Shown: in pieces, positions 17,525 through 27,522 of the stretch
Position numbering within the stretch: position 1 is the stretch's first letter
Layout of the letters: each line of letters begins with the position of its first letter
Origin: Pseudomonas fluorescens Q2-87
Lineage (GTDB): Bacteria > Pseudomonadota > Gammaproteobacteria > Pseudomonadales > Pseudomonadaceae
DNA: 64,000 nt
Assembly (NCBI RefSeq): GCF_000281895.1
Contig: NZ_CM001558.1
Location: 2,856,556 to 2,920,555, forward strand
Direction: 5' to 3'
Notes under the pieces: model-generated
What the model was told of the DNA's origin: nothing
Seen by the model: the letters and a program-made list of their open reading frames with translations, nothing else
Databases searched by the model: none
Program-made: the position numbers and the translations under genes

Positions 17525-18358
17525 ATGTCCCACCCAAAAACCTTATTCATCACCGGCGCGAGCAGTGGCTTCGGTAGCGCCCTGGCCCATGAAGCGCTTG
17601 CAGCGGGGCACCGTGTCATTGGAACGGTACGCAGTGAGGCCGCTTTGCAGGCGCTCCAGGCACTGTGCCCGGAGCGGGCCCACGGGGTGATCCTGGATGT
17701 CACTGACTTCACCCGGATCGACGGGGTGGTCGCAGCTGTCGAAGCCAGCCACGGCCCCGTCGACGTGCTGGTCAATAACGCCGGTTACGGCCACGAGGGT
17801 ATCCTCGAAGAATCGCCGCTGGAGGAGATGCGTCGTCAATTCGAGGTCAATGTGTTCGGCGCGGTCGCCATGATCAAGGCGTTTGTTCCTTATTTTCGCC
17901 AGCGTCGTGCCGGGCATATCCTTAACATCACCTCCATGGGAGGCACCATCACGATGCCTGGGATCGCGTATTACTGTGGGAGCAAATTCGCCCTTGAAGG
18001 GATCTCCGATACGTTGAGCCAAGAGCTGTTGCCGTTCAATATATTTGTGACTGCCGTGGCACCAGGCTCTTTTCGCACCGACTGGGCGGGTCGTTCGATG
18101 CGGCGCACGCCTCGCAGCATCGCCGACTACGATGCCAGTTTCGATCCGGTGCGCAAGGCGCGGGAAGAGAAAAGTGGAAAGCAGCTCGGCGATCCGCAGA
18201 AGGCCGCGCAAGCGATGTTGCAGGTGATTGCCAGCGCGACGCCACCGGCCCATCTTCTGTTGGGCAGCGATGCGTTGGGGCTGGTGCGTGACAAACTCAG
18301 GCGCGCCGCCAGTGAGATTGAACAGTGGGAATCGCTGACCCGTTCAACCGATGGGTGA
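17525..18358 (+). CDS. Short-chain dehydrogenase/reductase
   Basis: 277 residues starting at the ATG in CTCGCCATGTCCCAC; a longer upstream frame is not supported. TGASSGFG, NNAGYG, catalytic Ser in NITSMGG and YYCGSK give a classical SDR. Sequence such as VLVNNAGYGHEG and APGSFRTDWAGRS is common in SDRs annotated as oxidoreductases of unknown substrate. The AraC gene downstream begins 22 bases later. Confidence 0.88.
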   Translation: MSHPKTLFITGASSGFGSALAHEALAAGHRVIGTVRSEAALQALQALCPERAHGVILDVTDFTRIDGVVAAVEASHGPVDVLVNNAGYGHEGILEESPLEEMRRQFEVNVFGAVAMIKAFVPYFRQRRAGHILNITSMGGTITMPGIAYYCGSKFALEGISDTLSQELLPFNIFVTAVAPGSFRTDWAGRSMRRTPRSIADYDASFDPVRKAREEKSGKQLGDPQKAAQAMLQVIASATPPAHLLLGSDALGLVRDKLRRAASEIEQWESLTRSTDG

Positions 18359-18380
18359 GCGCCGCATAGAGGGCAGTGCA

Positions 18381-19319
18381 ATGGGGCAGGCCGATTCACC
18401 CAGCTCGCGCATGGTGCAGTTGATGGAGCAATTGGCGCCGTTGGAGGGCTACAACCTGAGCGCGCTGGAGGATATCCGTTTTCTACGCTCGAATCGGCCG
18501 CTGAGCCAAACGCCAGTGTTGTATGAGCCGGGTATCGTCATCCTCTGCCAGGGGTGCAAGCGTGGCTATCTGGGCGATGACATCTACGTCTATGACGCCC
18601 AGCACTACCTGGTGGTGTCGGTTCCGGTGCCGTTCACGATGGAAACCGATGCCAGCGAGGCGCAACCCATGCTGGCGGTGTACATGCGCCTCGACCTCCA
18701 ATTGGCCAGCGAGTTGATGCTGCAAGTAGATGAAGCCCTAGGGCCCAGCGATGCGCAGCCCAAGGGTATGTACGCTTCGCCCATGGACGATGGACTGCGC
18801 GCCTCGACGCTGCGTTTTCTCGAGGCGATGACCAGCCCGCTCGAAGCGCAGATATTGGGTCCGTCGCTGGTGCGGGAGATCTACTACCGCATCCTCACCG
18901 GTGAGCAAGGTGGCTCGATGCGCGCCGCGCTCAATCGACAGGGGCATTTCGGCAAGATCATCCGCGCGATCCGCAAGATCCACAGTGGTTACCGGGAGCG
19001 CCTGGATGTGGAGTCCCTGGCCCGAGAAGCAAGCATGAGCGTGCCTAATTTTCATCTGCATTTTCGCAATGTGACGGACGCCTCGCCGATGCAGTATTTA
19101 AAGTCGACGCGTCTGCACCAGGCGCGGTTGCTGATGCTGCGCGACGCCATGAGCGCTTCGACAGCCGCATTCAATGTGGGTTATGAAAGCGCTTCGCAAT
19201 TCAGTCGCGAATTCAAGCGCTTCTTCGGACGAACGCCCCAGGAAGAAATCCAATGGATGAAAGCCACCTATGCACTGCCAGCGCCGTCTTCGCCGTCCCT
19301 GTATGTCTCGTCGCATTAG
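18381..19319 (+). CDS. AraC-family regulator (AraC_N type)
   Basis: 312 residues from the ATG at 18381; an ATG at 18351 overlapping the SDR stop is possible. The N-terminal domain (PGIVILCQGCKRGYLGDDIYVYDAQHYLVVSVPVPF) matches the AraC_N cupin-like domain. Two helix-turn-helix units at the C-terminus include SMSVPNFHLHFRNVT and YESASQFSREFKRFFGRTP. It probably regulates the SDR it follows. Confidence 0.9.
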   Translation: MGQADSPSSRMVQLMEQLAPLEGYNLSALEDIRFLRSNRPLSQTPVLYEPGIVILCQGCKRGYLGDDIYVYDAQHYLVVSVPVPFTMETDASEAQPMLAVYMRLDLQLASELMLQVDEALGPSDAQPKGMYASPMDDGLRASTLRFLEAMTSPLEAQILGPSLVREIYYRILTGEQGGSMRAALNRQGHFGKIIRAIRKIHSGYRERLDVESLAREASMSVPNFHLHFRNVTDASPMQYLKSTRLHQARLLMLRDAMSASTAAFNVGYESASQFSREFKRFFGRTPQEEIQWMKATYALPAPSSPSLYVSSH

Positions 19320-19337
19320 CAAAAATGCTTCGCACTA

Positions 19338-19360
19338 GAACGGGAGAAAATTAACCGTTC
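19338..19360 (+). terminator. Possible terminator hairpin after the AraC gene
   Basis: GAACGG / CCGTTC stem with an 11-base A-rich loop, 18 bases after the AraC stop. No T tract, so weak. Confidence 0.3.
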
Positions 19361-19597
19361 GCCGAATGACAGCATCGCCCAGCGGTGTTACTTACAGCGA
19401 CCACTACGCACCCATACAGCCCCAACCCTGTGCCATTTTGTAGCAGATAACCCCAAGTGCCACCCCCGGCAATCCACTCCCCATTACAGAAAAACCAACC
19501 CAAACAACCAGTTGAACTCTCCTGCCCAAACCTGGCACGTCTACTGCATTTCTGCATCTATGGATAATTGGATACAAAAATACAAAAGGTGGCCTAT

Positions 19598-20266
19598 ATG
19601 CAGTTCGCTCCCGCTTACGTTGAACGCCAGCCGCTGACCGCTGAAGAAGAGGCTTACAACTTCCTGCTCGAAGCGATCTGCCGCGGTCGTTACCACAAGG
19701 GCGACCGGTTGATCGCCGAGGACATTGCCACTGAAATCGGCATGAGCCGCATGCCGGTGCGCGAAGCCTTTCGGCGCCTTGACGCTCAGGGGTTGGTGAC
19801 GTTGCGGCCTAACCGCGGGGCGATTGTCAGCGGTCTGGACATCAACGAGTTGCAGGAAGTGTTCGAGATGCGCAGCGCGCTCGAAGGCCTGGCGGTGCGA
19901 GTGGCCGTGGCTCATATCGGCGAGCGGCAATTGGCGGCGCTGGAGCGGCTGCTTGATGAAATGGATGACTACCGCGAGGAGAGCGCCGAGTGGGTCAGCC
20001 GTCACCGCAAATTCCATGAGTACCTGTGCAGCCTGAGCGGCCGGCCCCGGCTGCTTAAGCAGATTTCTGCGTTGTATTCGCTGATCGAGGCGCCGATGCG
20101 CCTGTGGCTGCAGCATGTCGACAAGCCCTTGAGCGCACGCCAGGAGCACGCAGTGATCCTCGACGCGATTCGCGCCGGCAATGCCGACCAGGTCGAGGCC
20201 GTGGTGCGCGCGCATATCGAAGGCACCGTCCCCGAACTGATCAAGTTTCTGCAAACCGAAAAATAA
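19598..20266 (+). CDS. GntR/FCD-family transcriptional regulator
   Basis: 222 residues from the ATG at 19598 behind AAGGTGG; an in-frame TTG ten codons upstream is less likely. Winged helix at 12-78 (GMSRMPVREAFRRLDAQGLV) and a FCD ligand domain (EVFEMRSALEGLAVRVAVAH, with HRKFHEYLC and HAVILDAIRAG supplying metal-binding His). The leader has repeated ATACA elements (19572 and 19580) that could be its own operator. It heads the amino-acid transporter and gamma-glutamyltransferase genes and is the likely regulator. Confidence 0.9.
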   Translation: MQFAPAYVERQPLTAEEEAYNFLLEAICRGRYHKGDRLIAEDIATEIGMSRMPVREAFRRLDAQGLVTLRPNRGAIVSGLDINELQEVFEMRSALEGLAVRVAVAHIGERQLAALERLLDEMDDYREESAEWVSRHRKFHEYLCSLSGRPRLLKQISALYSLIEAPMRLWLQHVDKPLSARQEHAVILDAIRAGNADQVEAVVRAHIEGTVPELIKFLQTEK

Positions 20267-20280
20267 GCCCGAAAACGGGC
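20267..20280 (+). terminator. Short hairpin between regulator and transporter genes
   Basis: GCCCG-AAAA-CGGGC immediately after the GntR stop. It lacks a T run and may attenuate more than terminate. Confidence 0.35.
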
Positions 20281-20338
20281 CTCGCTGTTGTGATTTTGCG
20301 TACTGCCACCGTTACTCACCGAACTGGAGTGTCTGGTC

Positions 20339-21145
20339 ATGCACAAAACGAACGCCTTGCTTGCCGCGGTATCCCTTGCTCTCTGCGCACAGTGGGCGCT
20401 CGCCGCGCCCGTGGTGCCGGAGCGTTTGCAGAAGGTCGACAAGCTCACGTATTGCTCGGGCATGGATTCGCCGCCGCTGGTGTCGTTCGACGAGGCGCAG
20501 AAGCCCAAGGGGTTGACGATCGACCTGGGCCTGGAAATTGCCAAGCGCCTGGGCAACAAGCAAGTGCAGTGGCGGGTGATCCCGTTCTCCGGGCTGTTGC
20601 CGGCATTGCTGGCCCAGCAATGCGACATGATTGTCGACCAGCTGTTCGACAAACCCGAGCGCCGCGAGGTGATCAACATCGTCAACTACATGTACTCCAG
20701 CCAGTCGGTGGTGGTGCCCAAGGGCAATCCGCAGGGCATCCAGCGCCTCGATGACCTTTCCACGCACAAGGTGGCCGTGCTCAACGGCTCGACGATCAAG
20801 ACCTTGCTCGACGCGCAGAACGAAGCCCTGGCCAAGGCCGGCAAGCCGCCGATGAAGCTGGTGGTCTACAACACCGACACCGACGCATTCCAGGCCTTGC
20901 GCATCAGTCAGGTCGACGCCTACGGCACCACGGTGGAGACCGCCGGTTACTACGCGGCGATGGCTCCGGATCTGTTTCAAGAAGGCGTGCCGGCGTTCGG
21001 CCGGATTCTTACCGGCCTGGGCATTCGCAAGGACGACCCTCAGTTGACGGCAGCGGTGCAGCAGATCATCAGCGACATGCGCAGCGATGGCAGCTACACC
21101 CAACTGCTCGCCAAATGGCATGTGGACAGCGACAAACTCGACTGA
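20339..21145 (+). CDS. Polar amino acid ABC transporter, substrate-binding protein
   Basis: 268 residues with a signal peptide (MHKTNALLAAVSLALCAQWALAA). SBP_bac_3 fold (SGMDSPPLVSFDEA, KGLTIDLGLEIAKRLG, AQQCDMIVDQLF). First of three transporter genes in order SBP, permease, ATPase. The gamma-glutamyltransferase at the end of the operon suggests that the cargo is a gamma-glutamyl compound or an amino acid released from one (inference). Confidence 0.9.
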   Translation: MHKTNALLAAVSLALCAQWALAAPVVPERLQKVDKLTYCSGMDSPPLVSFDEAQKPKGLTIDLGLEIAKRLGNKQVQWRVIPFSGLLPALLAQQCDMIVDQLFDKPERREVINIVNYMYSSQSVVVPKGNPQGIQRLDDLSTHKVAVLNGSTIKTLLDAQNEALAKAGKPPMKLVVYNTDTDAFQALRISQVDAYGTTVETAGYYAAMAPDLFQEGVPAFGRILTGLGIRKDDPQLTAAVQQIISDMRSDGSYTQLLAKWHVDSDKLD

Positions 21146-21157
21146 GGCGTGCCCCTG

Positions 21158-21910
21158 ATGAATTTCAATTGGGATGTGTTCTGGCAATACCTGTTGCAGC
21201 CCAGCGGGGTGTACCTCACCGGTCTCTGGCTGACGTGCCTGATCAGTGTGCTGGCGATGTTGATCGGCTGCGCGCTGGGGTTGGTGGCGGCGCTGATGCG
21301 CCTGTCGCACAACCCGTTGCTGCACCTGCCGGTCCGGTTCTACGTGTGGCTGATGCGCGGCACGCCGCTGCTGGTGCAGATCGTCTTTCTCTATACGGCG
21401 CTGGCGGCGGGCGGGATTTTCCGCTTCGAAGACGTGGAGCTGTTCGGCCTGGTGGTGCCGGGCAATATCCAGGCGGCGATCATTGCCCTGGGGCTGAATG
21501 AAGGGGCCTACATGTCGGAGATCATCCGGGCCGGCATCGGCGCGGTGGACAAAGGGCAGTATGAGGCCGGGCGCTCCCTGGGCATGACGTTCGGCAAGCT
21601 GATGCGCCGGATCGTGTTGCCCCAGGCAGTGCGGGTGATCGTGCCGCCCTTGGGCAATGAATTCAACGTGATGCTCAAGAACACCACGCTGGTCAGCGTG
21701 ATCGGCGTGCAGGAGCTGTTGCTGAGCACGCAGATGGTGACTTCGGCGACGTTTCGAGTGTTCGAGCTGTACTTGGTGGTGGCGATCTACTTCCTGCTGC
21801 TGACGACGCTTTGGGGCTTCTTTCAGCGCTGGTTGGAGAAGCGCTTCGGCCAATCGGACCGGTCCCCACCGCCGACCGCCAGCAGTCGTCTGTTCGGCGC
21901 TACACCTTGA
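21158..21910 (+). CDS. Polar amino acid ABC transporter, permease
   Basis: 250 residues from the ATG at 21158; GAGG lies ten bases upstream, overlapping the previous stop. A GTG three codons earlier is too close to it. HisM/GlnP-type permease: helices throughout and the EAA loop ([34 protein letters not shown]). One permease gene only, so it would act as a homodimer. Confidence 0.92.
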   Translation: MNFNWDVFWQYLLQPSGVYLTGLWLTCLISVLAMLIGCALGLVAALMRLSHNPLLHLPVRFYVWLMRGTPLLVQIVFLYTALAAGGIFRFEDVELFGLVVPGNIQAAIIALGLNEGAYMSEIIRAGIGAVDKGQYEAGRSLGMTFGKLMRRIVLPQAVRVIVPPLGNEFNVMLKNTTLVSVIGVQELLLSTQMVTSATFRVFELYLVVAIYFLLLTTLWGFFQRWLEKRFGQSDRSPPPTASSRLFGATP

Positions 21911-21932
21911 AATTGTTGCGGGGACGCTAAGC

Positions 21933-22712
21933 ATGGCGCACAAGAGCGAAGAGTTGATCATCGATGCCCAGGACATTCACAAGTCCTTCGGCGAACTGGA
22001 GATCCTCAAGGGGATTTCCCTGCAAGTGCGGCGCGGTGAAGTGGTGGTGCTGATTGGCGCCTCGGGGTCGGGCAAGACCACGTTCATCCGTTGCATCAAT
22101 CTACTGGAAGACATCCAGGGCGGCCGCATCCGTGTCAATGGCCGCGCCATGGGTTACCGCGAGCGTGCCGATGGCAGCCTGGTGCGCGACTCGGAGCGCA
22201 ACATTGCGCGCCAACGCCGCGACATCGGCATGGTGTTCCAGCGTTTCAACCTGTTCCCGCACATGACCGCCCTTGAAAACATCATCGAGGCGCCGATCCA
22301 GGTGCTGGGCGTTCCCCGGGCCGAGGCCTTCGAACAGGCGCGCGGGTTATTGGCGCGAGTCGGCCTGGCGGACAAGGCCGGGCATTATCCGTCGATGCTT
22401 TCCGGTGGTCAGCAGCAGCGGGTGGCGATTGCTCGTGCGCTGGCGATGAAGCCTCAAGCGATGCTGTTCGATGAGCCCACCAGCGCCCTCGACCCGGAGA
22501 CCGTCGGCGAGGTGCTGCAGGTCATGAAAGAGTTGGCGGAGGAGGGCATGACCATGGTCGTGGTCACCCACGAAATGGGCTTTGCCCGGGAAGTGGCGGA
22601 CCGCGTGGTGGTGCTCGACCAAGGCGAGTTGATCGAGCAAGGGCCGCCTGAGCAGATTTTCAGCCGTCCCAGCCATCCGCGTACCCAAGCCTTTCTCAGC
22701 CGCGTGCTGTGA
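21933..22712 (+). CDS. Polar amino acid ABC transporter, ATP-binding protein
   Basis: 259 residues, GlnQ/HisP type. Walker [11 protein letters not shown]-loop [10 protein letters not shown], signature LSGGQQQR, Walker [13 protein letters not shown] and switch His VVTHEMGFA. The linker [24 protein letters not shown] is longer than in GlnQ and resembles HisP. Energises the permease encoded upstream. Confidence 0.95.
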   Translation: MAHKSEELIIDAQDIHKSFGELEILKGISLQVRRGEVVVLIGASGSGKTTFIRCINLLEDIQGGRIRVNGRAMGYRERADGSLVRDSERNIARQRRDIGMVFQRFNLFPHMTALENIIEAPIQVLGVPRAEAFEQARGLLARVGLADKAGHYPSMLSGGQQQRVAIARALAMKPQAMLFDEPTSALDPETVGEVLQVMKELAEEGMTMVVVTHEMGFAREVADRVVVLDQGELIEQGPPEQIFSRPSHPRTQAFLSRVL

Positions 22713-22742
22713 TCGTTTTTTCGGCGTCGAGAGCATTTGCCC

Positions 22743-24353
22743 ATGTTTAATTTTTCTGCCCATGAATATCCCTATCCGTCCCAACGACAGAGCGTCTTCG
22801 CGCGCCGAGGCATGGTCGCCGCGTCACAACCGCTGGCCGCCGAAGCCGGCATCGCGATCATGCGCCAGGGCGGCAATGCCATTGACGCTGCGATTGCCAC
22901 GGCGGCGGCCCTGACCGTGGTCGAACCGACCGGCTGCGGCCTGGGCGGCGATGCCTTTGCGCTGGTCTGGAGCCAAGGCCGATTGCACGGCTTGAACGGC
23001 AACGGGCATGCGCCGGCAGCCTTGAGTATTGAAGCGGTGAAGGCCGCCGGGCATAGCCAAATGCCGACCTATGGCTGGACGCCGGTCACCGTGCCGGGTT
23101 GTCCTTCGGCCTGGGCCGAACTGTCCCGGCGCTTTGGCAAATTGCCGTTCGCCGACTTGCTGCAACCAGCCATCAGCCTGGCGCGGGACGGCTTTGCGTT
23201 GTCGCCGGTGGTTGCTCACCAATGGCAGATCGCGCTGAATGAATTCACACCCCATCGCGATGCGTTGCTCGAACCCTGGTTCGAGACGTTCCTGATTGAT
23301 GGCCGCGCGCCCAAGGCCGGTGAGTTGTTCCGCAACACGGCCCAGGCCCGGACCTTGGAAGAATTGGCGGCAACCGCTTGCGAGAGCCTGTATCGCGGGC
23401 CATTGGCGCAACGCCTGGATGCCCATTCCCAAGCCAGCGGTGGCTACTTGCGCGCTGCCGATCTGGCCAGCTATCGGGCCCAGTGGGTCGAGCCGATTCA
23501 CGTCAATTACCGTGGGGTGGACGTCTGGGAGATACCGCCGAGCGGCCAGGGCCTGGTGGCGCTGATGACGCTGAAGATCCTCGAAGGCTTCTGCTTTGAT
23601 CACCGCGACAGCCAGCAGACCTGGCACCGTCAGTTGGAGGCGATGAAGCTGGCCTACAGCGACGGCCTGCACCACATCACTGATCCGCAGCACATGCGCG
23701 TGGCCGTGGCCGACCTGCTCAGCGATGCCTACAGCACCCGCCGCCGCGGACAGATCAGCGATCAGGCGCAACTGCCCGCACCCGGCGACCCCCATGCCAG
23801 CGGCACGGTGTACCTGGCCACGGCTGACGGTGAAGGCAACATGGTGTCGTTCATCCAGAGCAATTATCACGGCTTTGGCTCCGGTGTCGTGCTGCCCGAC
23901 AGTGGTATTGCCTTGCAGAACCGCGGCCAGGAATTCAGCCTCGACCCTGCGCATGCCAACTGCCTGGCACCGGGCAAGAAGACTTTCCACACCATCATCC
24001 CCGGCTTCCTGACCCGGGATGGCGAAGCCCTCGGGCCATTCGGGGTCATGGGCGGCTACATGCAGCCTCAAGGCCATGTGCAAATGGTCATGAACCTGGT
24101 GGACTTTGGCCTCAACCCGCAAGCCGCCCTCGACGCTCCGCGTTGGCAATGGCTGGGCGGGATGAAGGTCGGCATCGAGCAGGGCGCATCTCGCGATCTG
24201 GCCAACGCCCTGGCCCGGCGCGGGCACCAGGTACAGGTCGCCAGCGACCTGACCGACTACGGACGTGGCCAGATTATCCTGCGTGACCCGTCCAGCGGGG
24301 TGCTGTGTGGCGGCACCGAGCCGCGAGCCGACTCGCATATCGCGGTGTGGTAG
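22743..24353 (+). CDS. Gamma-glutamyltransferase-family protein
   Basis: 536 residues from the ATG at 22743. The Ntn-hydrolase fold is seen in RRGMVAASQPLAAEAGIAIM, IDAAIATAAALTVVEP and GCGLGGDAF. The autoprocessing nucleophile is T355 in HASGTVYLATADGEGNMVSF, and the small subunit continues with QSNYHGFGSGVVLP and NRGQEFSLD. There is no signal peptide, so unlike GGT of E. coli it should be cytoplasmic and act on imported gamma-glutamyl substrates. Last gene of the operon; convergent with mqo. Confidence 0.9.
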   Translation: MFNFSAHEYPYPSQRQSVFARRGMVAASQPLAAEAGIAIMRQGGNAIDAAIATAAALTVVEPTGCGLGGDAFALVWSQGRLHGLNGNGHAPAALSIEAVKAAGHSQMPTYGWTPVTVPGCPSAWAELSRRFGKLPFADLLQPAISLARDGFALSPVVAHQWQIALNEFTPHRDALLEPWFETFLIDGRAPKAGELFRNTAQARTLEELAATACESLYRGPLAQRLDAHSQASGGYLRAADLASYRAQWVEPIHVNYRGVDVWEIPPSGQGLVALMTLKILEGFCFDHRDSQQTWHRQLEAMKLAYSDGLHHITDPQHMRVAVADLLSDAYSTRRRGQISDQAQLPAPGDPHASGTVYLATADGEGNMVSFIQSNYHGFGSGVVLPDSGIALQNRGQEFSLDPAHANCLAPGKKTFHTIIPGFLTRDGEALGPFGVMGGYMQPQGHVQMVMNLVDFGLNPQAALDAPRWQWLGGMKVGIEQGASRDLANALARRGHQVQVASDLTDYGRGQIILRDPSSGVLCGGTEPRADSHIAVW

Positions 24354-24354
24354 C

Positions 24355-24373
24355 GCGGCTCGCGTGAAGCCGC
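24355..24373. terminator. Hairpin between convergent GGT and mqo genes
   Basis: GCGGCT-CGCGTGA-AGCCGC sits in the 20-base gap between two converging stop codons. No clear T tract on either strand. Confidence 0.4.
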
Positions 24374-26023
24374 TTACAGCGCCAGGTCCGGGTCGGAATC
24401 GCTGTTTTTCTGGCCGACCGGATCACTGTCAGTCGGGGCATTAGAGGCGGCGTTACCCCGGATATCCGGTGGTGGCGCCAGTTGCAGTACGTCGCTGGTG
24501 TATTTCCATTCCTGATAGACGCGTTCGGGGTCGTCGTTGAGGTGGGTGCCGTAGCTGGGCACGATCTGGCGGATCTTTTCCTGCCATGCGGGGGAGGCCA
24601 CTTTGTCCTTGAAGACCTTTTGCATGACGTCGAGCATGATGGGGGCCGCCGTCGATGCGCCTGGCGATGCGCCCAACAGGCCTGCGATGCTGCCGTCCTG
24701 AGAGGCGACCACCTCGGTGCCCAGTTTGAGCACACCGCCTTTTTCCTCATCACGCTTGATGACCTGCACCCGCTGCCCGGCCTGCCAGAGACGCCAGTCT
24801 TCTTGCTTGGCGTGGGGGAAATATTCTTGCAGTGCCTTGAAGCGGTCGTCGTCGGAGAGCATGAGCTGGCCGGCCAGGTACTCAACCAGCGGATACTGTT
24901 CGATACCGACCTTGGTCATGGGCCAGATGTTGTGCGTGGTCATGCTGGTGAAAAGGTCGAAATAGGAGCCTTCCTTCAAGAACTTGGTGGAGAAGGTCGC
25001 AAACGGCCCGAACAGAATCACGCGCTTGCCATCCAGGACCCGAGTGTCCAAGTGCGGCACGGACATCGGCGGCGCCCCGGTGGAGGCGATGCCGTAGGCT
25101 TTCGCCATGTGTTGCTCGGCAATGCTCGGGTTTTCCGTCACCAGGAACGATCCGCCGACCGGGAATCCTGCGTAGTCATCAGCTTCCGGGATGCCGGATT
25201 TTTGCAGCAAGTGCAGGGCACCGCCGCCGGCGCCTATAAACAGGAACTTGGCGTCGGTGGCTCTCGTCTCGCCATCCTTGAGGTTCTTGTACTCGACGTG
25301 CCAGGAACCGTCGTCGTTGCGGGTGATGTCCTGAACTTCGCTGGACAGTTTCAGGCTGAAGTTCGGTTTGGTTTGCAGGTAACTGACGTATTGGCGGGTG
25401 ATTTCGCCGAAATTCACATCGGTACCGATGGGCGTCCAAGTTGCCGCGAGTTTCTGGTTCGGATCGCGGCCTTCCATCATCAAGGGCACCCATTTCTTGA
25501 TTTGCGCCGGGTCCTCCGAGTATTGCATCGGGCGGAACAAGGGGCTGGCTTGCAGGGCTTCGTAGCGTTTCCTGAGGAATTTGATGTTGTCGTCCCCCCA
25601 CACGAAACTCATGTGCGGGGTTGAATTGATGAATGAGCGGGGATTTTTCAGAACGTTGCTCCTGACCTGCCAAGCCAGGAACTGCCGGGTGATCTGGAAC
25701 GCTTCGTTGATCTCGATGGCTTTGGAGATGTTGACCTTGCCGTCCTGGTCCATCGGCGTGTAATTGAGTTCTGCCAAGGCAGAGTGACCGGTGCCGGCGT
25801 TGTTCCAACCGTTGGAGCTTTCTTCGGCCACCGCGTCCAGGCGCTCGACCATTTCCATCGACCAGTCCGGTTCAAGCTCATTGAGCCAGATGCCCAACGT
25901 GGAACTCATGATCCCACCGCCCACCAGCAGCACGTCGACCTTTTTCGTCTCCGCTGCCTGGGCACTGCCAAGGCTCAATGAGGCGGCGAGGCCTAGCGTC
26001 GCCAAAGCTATCGTGTTGTTCAT
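24374..26023 (-). CDS. mqo: Malate:quinone oxidoreductase
   Basis: 549 residues from the ATG at 26023 (behind AAGGGTGAAACG). FAD motif [16 protein letters not shown] and the family segments [31 protein letters not shown] and [14 protein letters not shown]. It oxidises malate to oxaloacetate and passes electrons to quinone at the membrane. The sequence starts with a signal-peptide-like stretch ([20 protein letters not shown]) ahead of the FAD motif, unusual for a peripheral enzyme of the cytoplasmic face. Confidence 0.96.
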   Translation of the reverse strand: MNNTIALATLGLAASLSLGSAQAAETKKVDVLLVGGGIMSSTLGIWLNELEPDWSMEMVERLDAVAEESSNGWNNAGTGHSALAELNYTPMDQDGKVNISKAIEINEAFQITRQFLAWQVRSNVLKNPRSFINSTPHMSFVWGDDNIKFLRKRYEALQASPLFRPMQYSEDPAQIKKWVPLMMEGRDPNQKLAATWTPIGTDVNFGEITRQYVSYLQTKPNFSLKLSSEVQDITRNDDGSWHVEYKNLKDGETRATDAKFLFIGAGGGALHLLQKSGIPEADDYAGFPVGGSFLVTENPSIAEQHMAKAYGIASTGAPPMSVPHLDTRVLDGKRVILFGPFATFSTKFLKEGSYFDLFTSMTTHNIWPMTKVGIEQYPLVEYLAGQLMLSDDDRFKALQEYFPHAKQEDWRLWQAGQRVQVIKRDEEKGGVLKLGTEVVASQDGSIAGLLGASPGASTAAPIMLDVMQKVFKDKVASPAWQEKIRQIVPSYGTHLNDDPERVYQEWKYTSDVLQLAPPPDIRGNAASNAPTDSDPVGQKNSDSDPDLAL

Positions 26024-26198
26024 CGTTTCACCCTTGGCGACTGGATGAGCCACCTGCCGTTGCTGATGAAGGGGCGTGCCGGTTATTCAAGATAATCGCG
26101 GCTATGGATTGGACCGGCACAGGAAAAAGCCTGTTCAACCGCCTCGGCCTCGGGATGACGAAAGGCATACTGCATGGCATGCCTGCCGCTGCCCAGGG

Positions 26199-27500
26199 TC
26201 ATACCCCGAAGGGAAACGTATCCTCCTCATGGCTTGGCGATTGCCCCCTGCCGAGTGGCGTAATCGCCTGGGTGTGGGCAAACCATAGCCAGGCATCGAA
26301 TTGCTCGGCCAACGTCGCGTCGAAGTAATGGCTCTGGCGTTCGGTCCGGGGACGGTAGATGACGCCAATGGCGCGTTCCAGCAGGCGCCCGGACAACGCC
26401 GTGCGCAGCGCCGGGTGGTGCTCGCCGCGCCAATCGTAAAGCGCTTGTGGATGCCCAGCCTCGACAAAGGCGCGCTCCCAACTGTGAGGCAGCGCCGGTG
26501 TGACGGGCTTGACTTGCATCGGCGCGTCCCAGTCATCCGCCGCCGCTACGGTGCCCTGGTCGGTGCCCATGCCGATGAGCACCGCCTCCTGGCCCAGGCT
26601 TTCGCGACACAACTGCCCAAGCGTCAGCTGGCCGCCGTCGCCCATTTCGGTTGCCCTGGCATCGCCGACGTGTGAATTGTGCGCCCAGACGATGGCCTTG
26701 GCGTTGCGCCCCTGGCGGGCGCGCACTGCTTGCAGGGTCTCGAACATATGTCGGTCACGCAGGTTCCACGATTGCCGGCTGCCCTGGTACATCGCCCGGT
26801 AATACTGCTCGGCAGCGTGGACGACGCGGGCGTTCTGCGTGGCGTTGAACAGCGCTTCCTCGTCTTTGCCCATCAGCCCCAGGCGTTGGTTCAACAAGGC
26901 CTGGAGCTGTTCCAGCACGGCGCCTTCACAGGACGCCATGCCGCCCCTTTCGGTAAAGTGCCCGTACAGTGCCGGATCGTCATGCCAGGGTGTGAGGCAG
27001 CCGTAACGCTGCCGTGCTTCACGGGCCATATCAGGATCGGCACCCTCCAGGTATTCGAGCACCTCTCCAATCGAACTGCCCAGGCTGTACACGTCCAGAC
27101 CGCGAAATTCTGCGCGGTCCTGGGGCGGGCGGGACCGATTGTATTCGTGCAGCCACCGCACAAAGGCCTGCACATCGGTGTTGCGCCACATCCAGGTTGG
27201 GAAGCGGGAAAACGCTGCCTGCTGCCAATCGCAGGTGTCGCGCTGCCTGACGCAGCGGTCGATCTGATCGGCGTCCGGCCAATCCGCTTCGACGGCGACA
27301 ATGGAAAAACCATGCTTTGTCACCAGATGCCGGGTGATCGCCGCGCGCGCCTGATAGAACTCATGGGTGCCATGGCTGGCTTCACCGATCAGCACCACCT
27401 GGGCATCGCCATAGCGGTCGAACAAGGCGGCGAATTGTTCACTGGCGGCATCCGGCAGAGGCTCGGCGTGCGCCCTCAATGTCTCGTTCAAAGCGTCCAT
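26199..27500 (-). CDS. Erythromycin esterase-family protein
   Basis: 433 residues, start behind AGGAG. EreA-like motifs: GEASHGTHEFYQARA (His/Glu of the active site), VAVEADWPDADQID, FRGLDVYSLG and IVWAHNSHVGDA. Members of this family that carry antibiotic resistance hydrolyse macrolide lactones; chromosomal homologues have unknown substrates and are often called only by homology. Transcribed with the SDR gene upstream (gap of 22 bases). Confidence 0.85.
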   Translation of the reverse strand: MDALNETLRAHAEPLPDAASEQFAALFDRYGDAQVVLIGEASHGTHEFYQARAAITRHLVTKHGFSIVAVEADWPDADQIDRCVRQRDTCDWQQAAFSRFPTWMWRNTDVQAFVRWLHEYNRSRPPQDRAEFRGLDVYSLGSSIGEVLEYLEGADPDMAREARQRYGCLTPWHDDPALYGHFTERGGMASCEGAVLEQLQALLNQRLGLMGKDEEALFNATQNARVVHAAEQYYRAMYQGSRQSWNLRDRHMFETLQAVRARQGRNAKAIVWAHNSHVGDARATEMGDGGQLTLGQLCRESLGQEAVLIGMGTDQGTVAAADDWDAPMQVKPVTPALPHSWERAFVEAGHPQALYDWRGEHHPALRTALSGRLLERAIGVIYRPRTERQSHYFDATLAEQFDAWLWFAHTQAITPLGRGQSPSHEEDTFPFGV

Positions 27501-27522
27501 GAAGGGGGACTCCTATTAGCCG

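Noticed and set aside
20312..21976. 554-codon minus-strand frame
   Set aside because: Antisense to the amino acid transporter genes, His/Gln/Arg-rich shadow.
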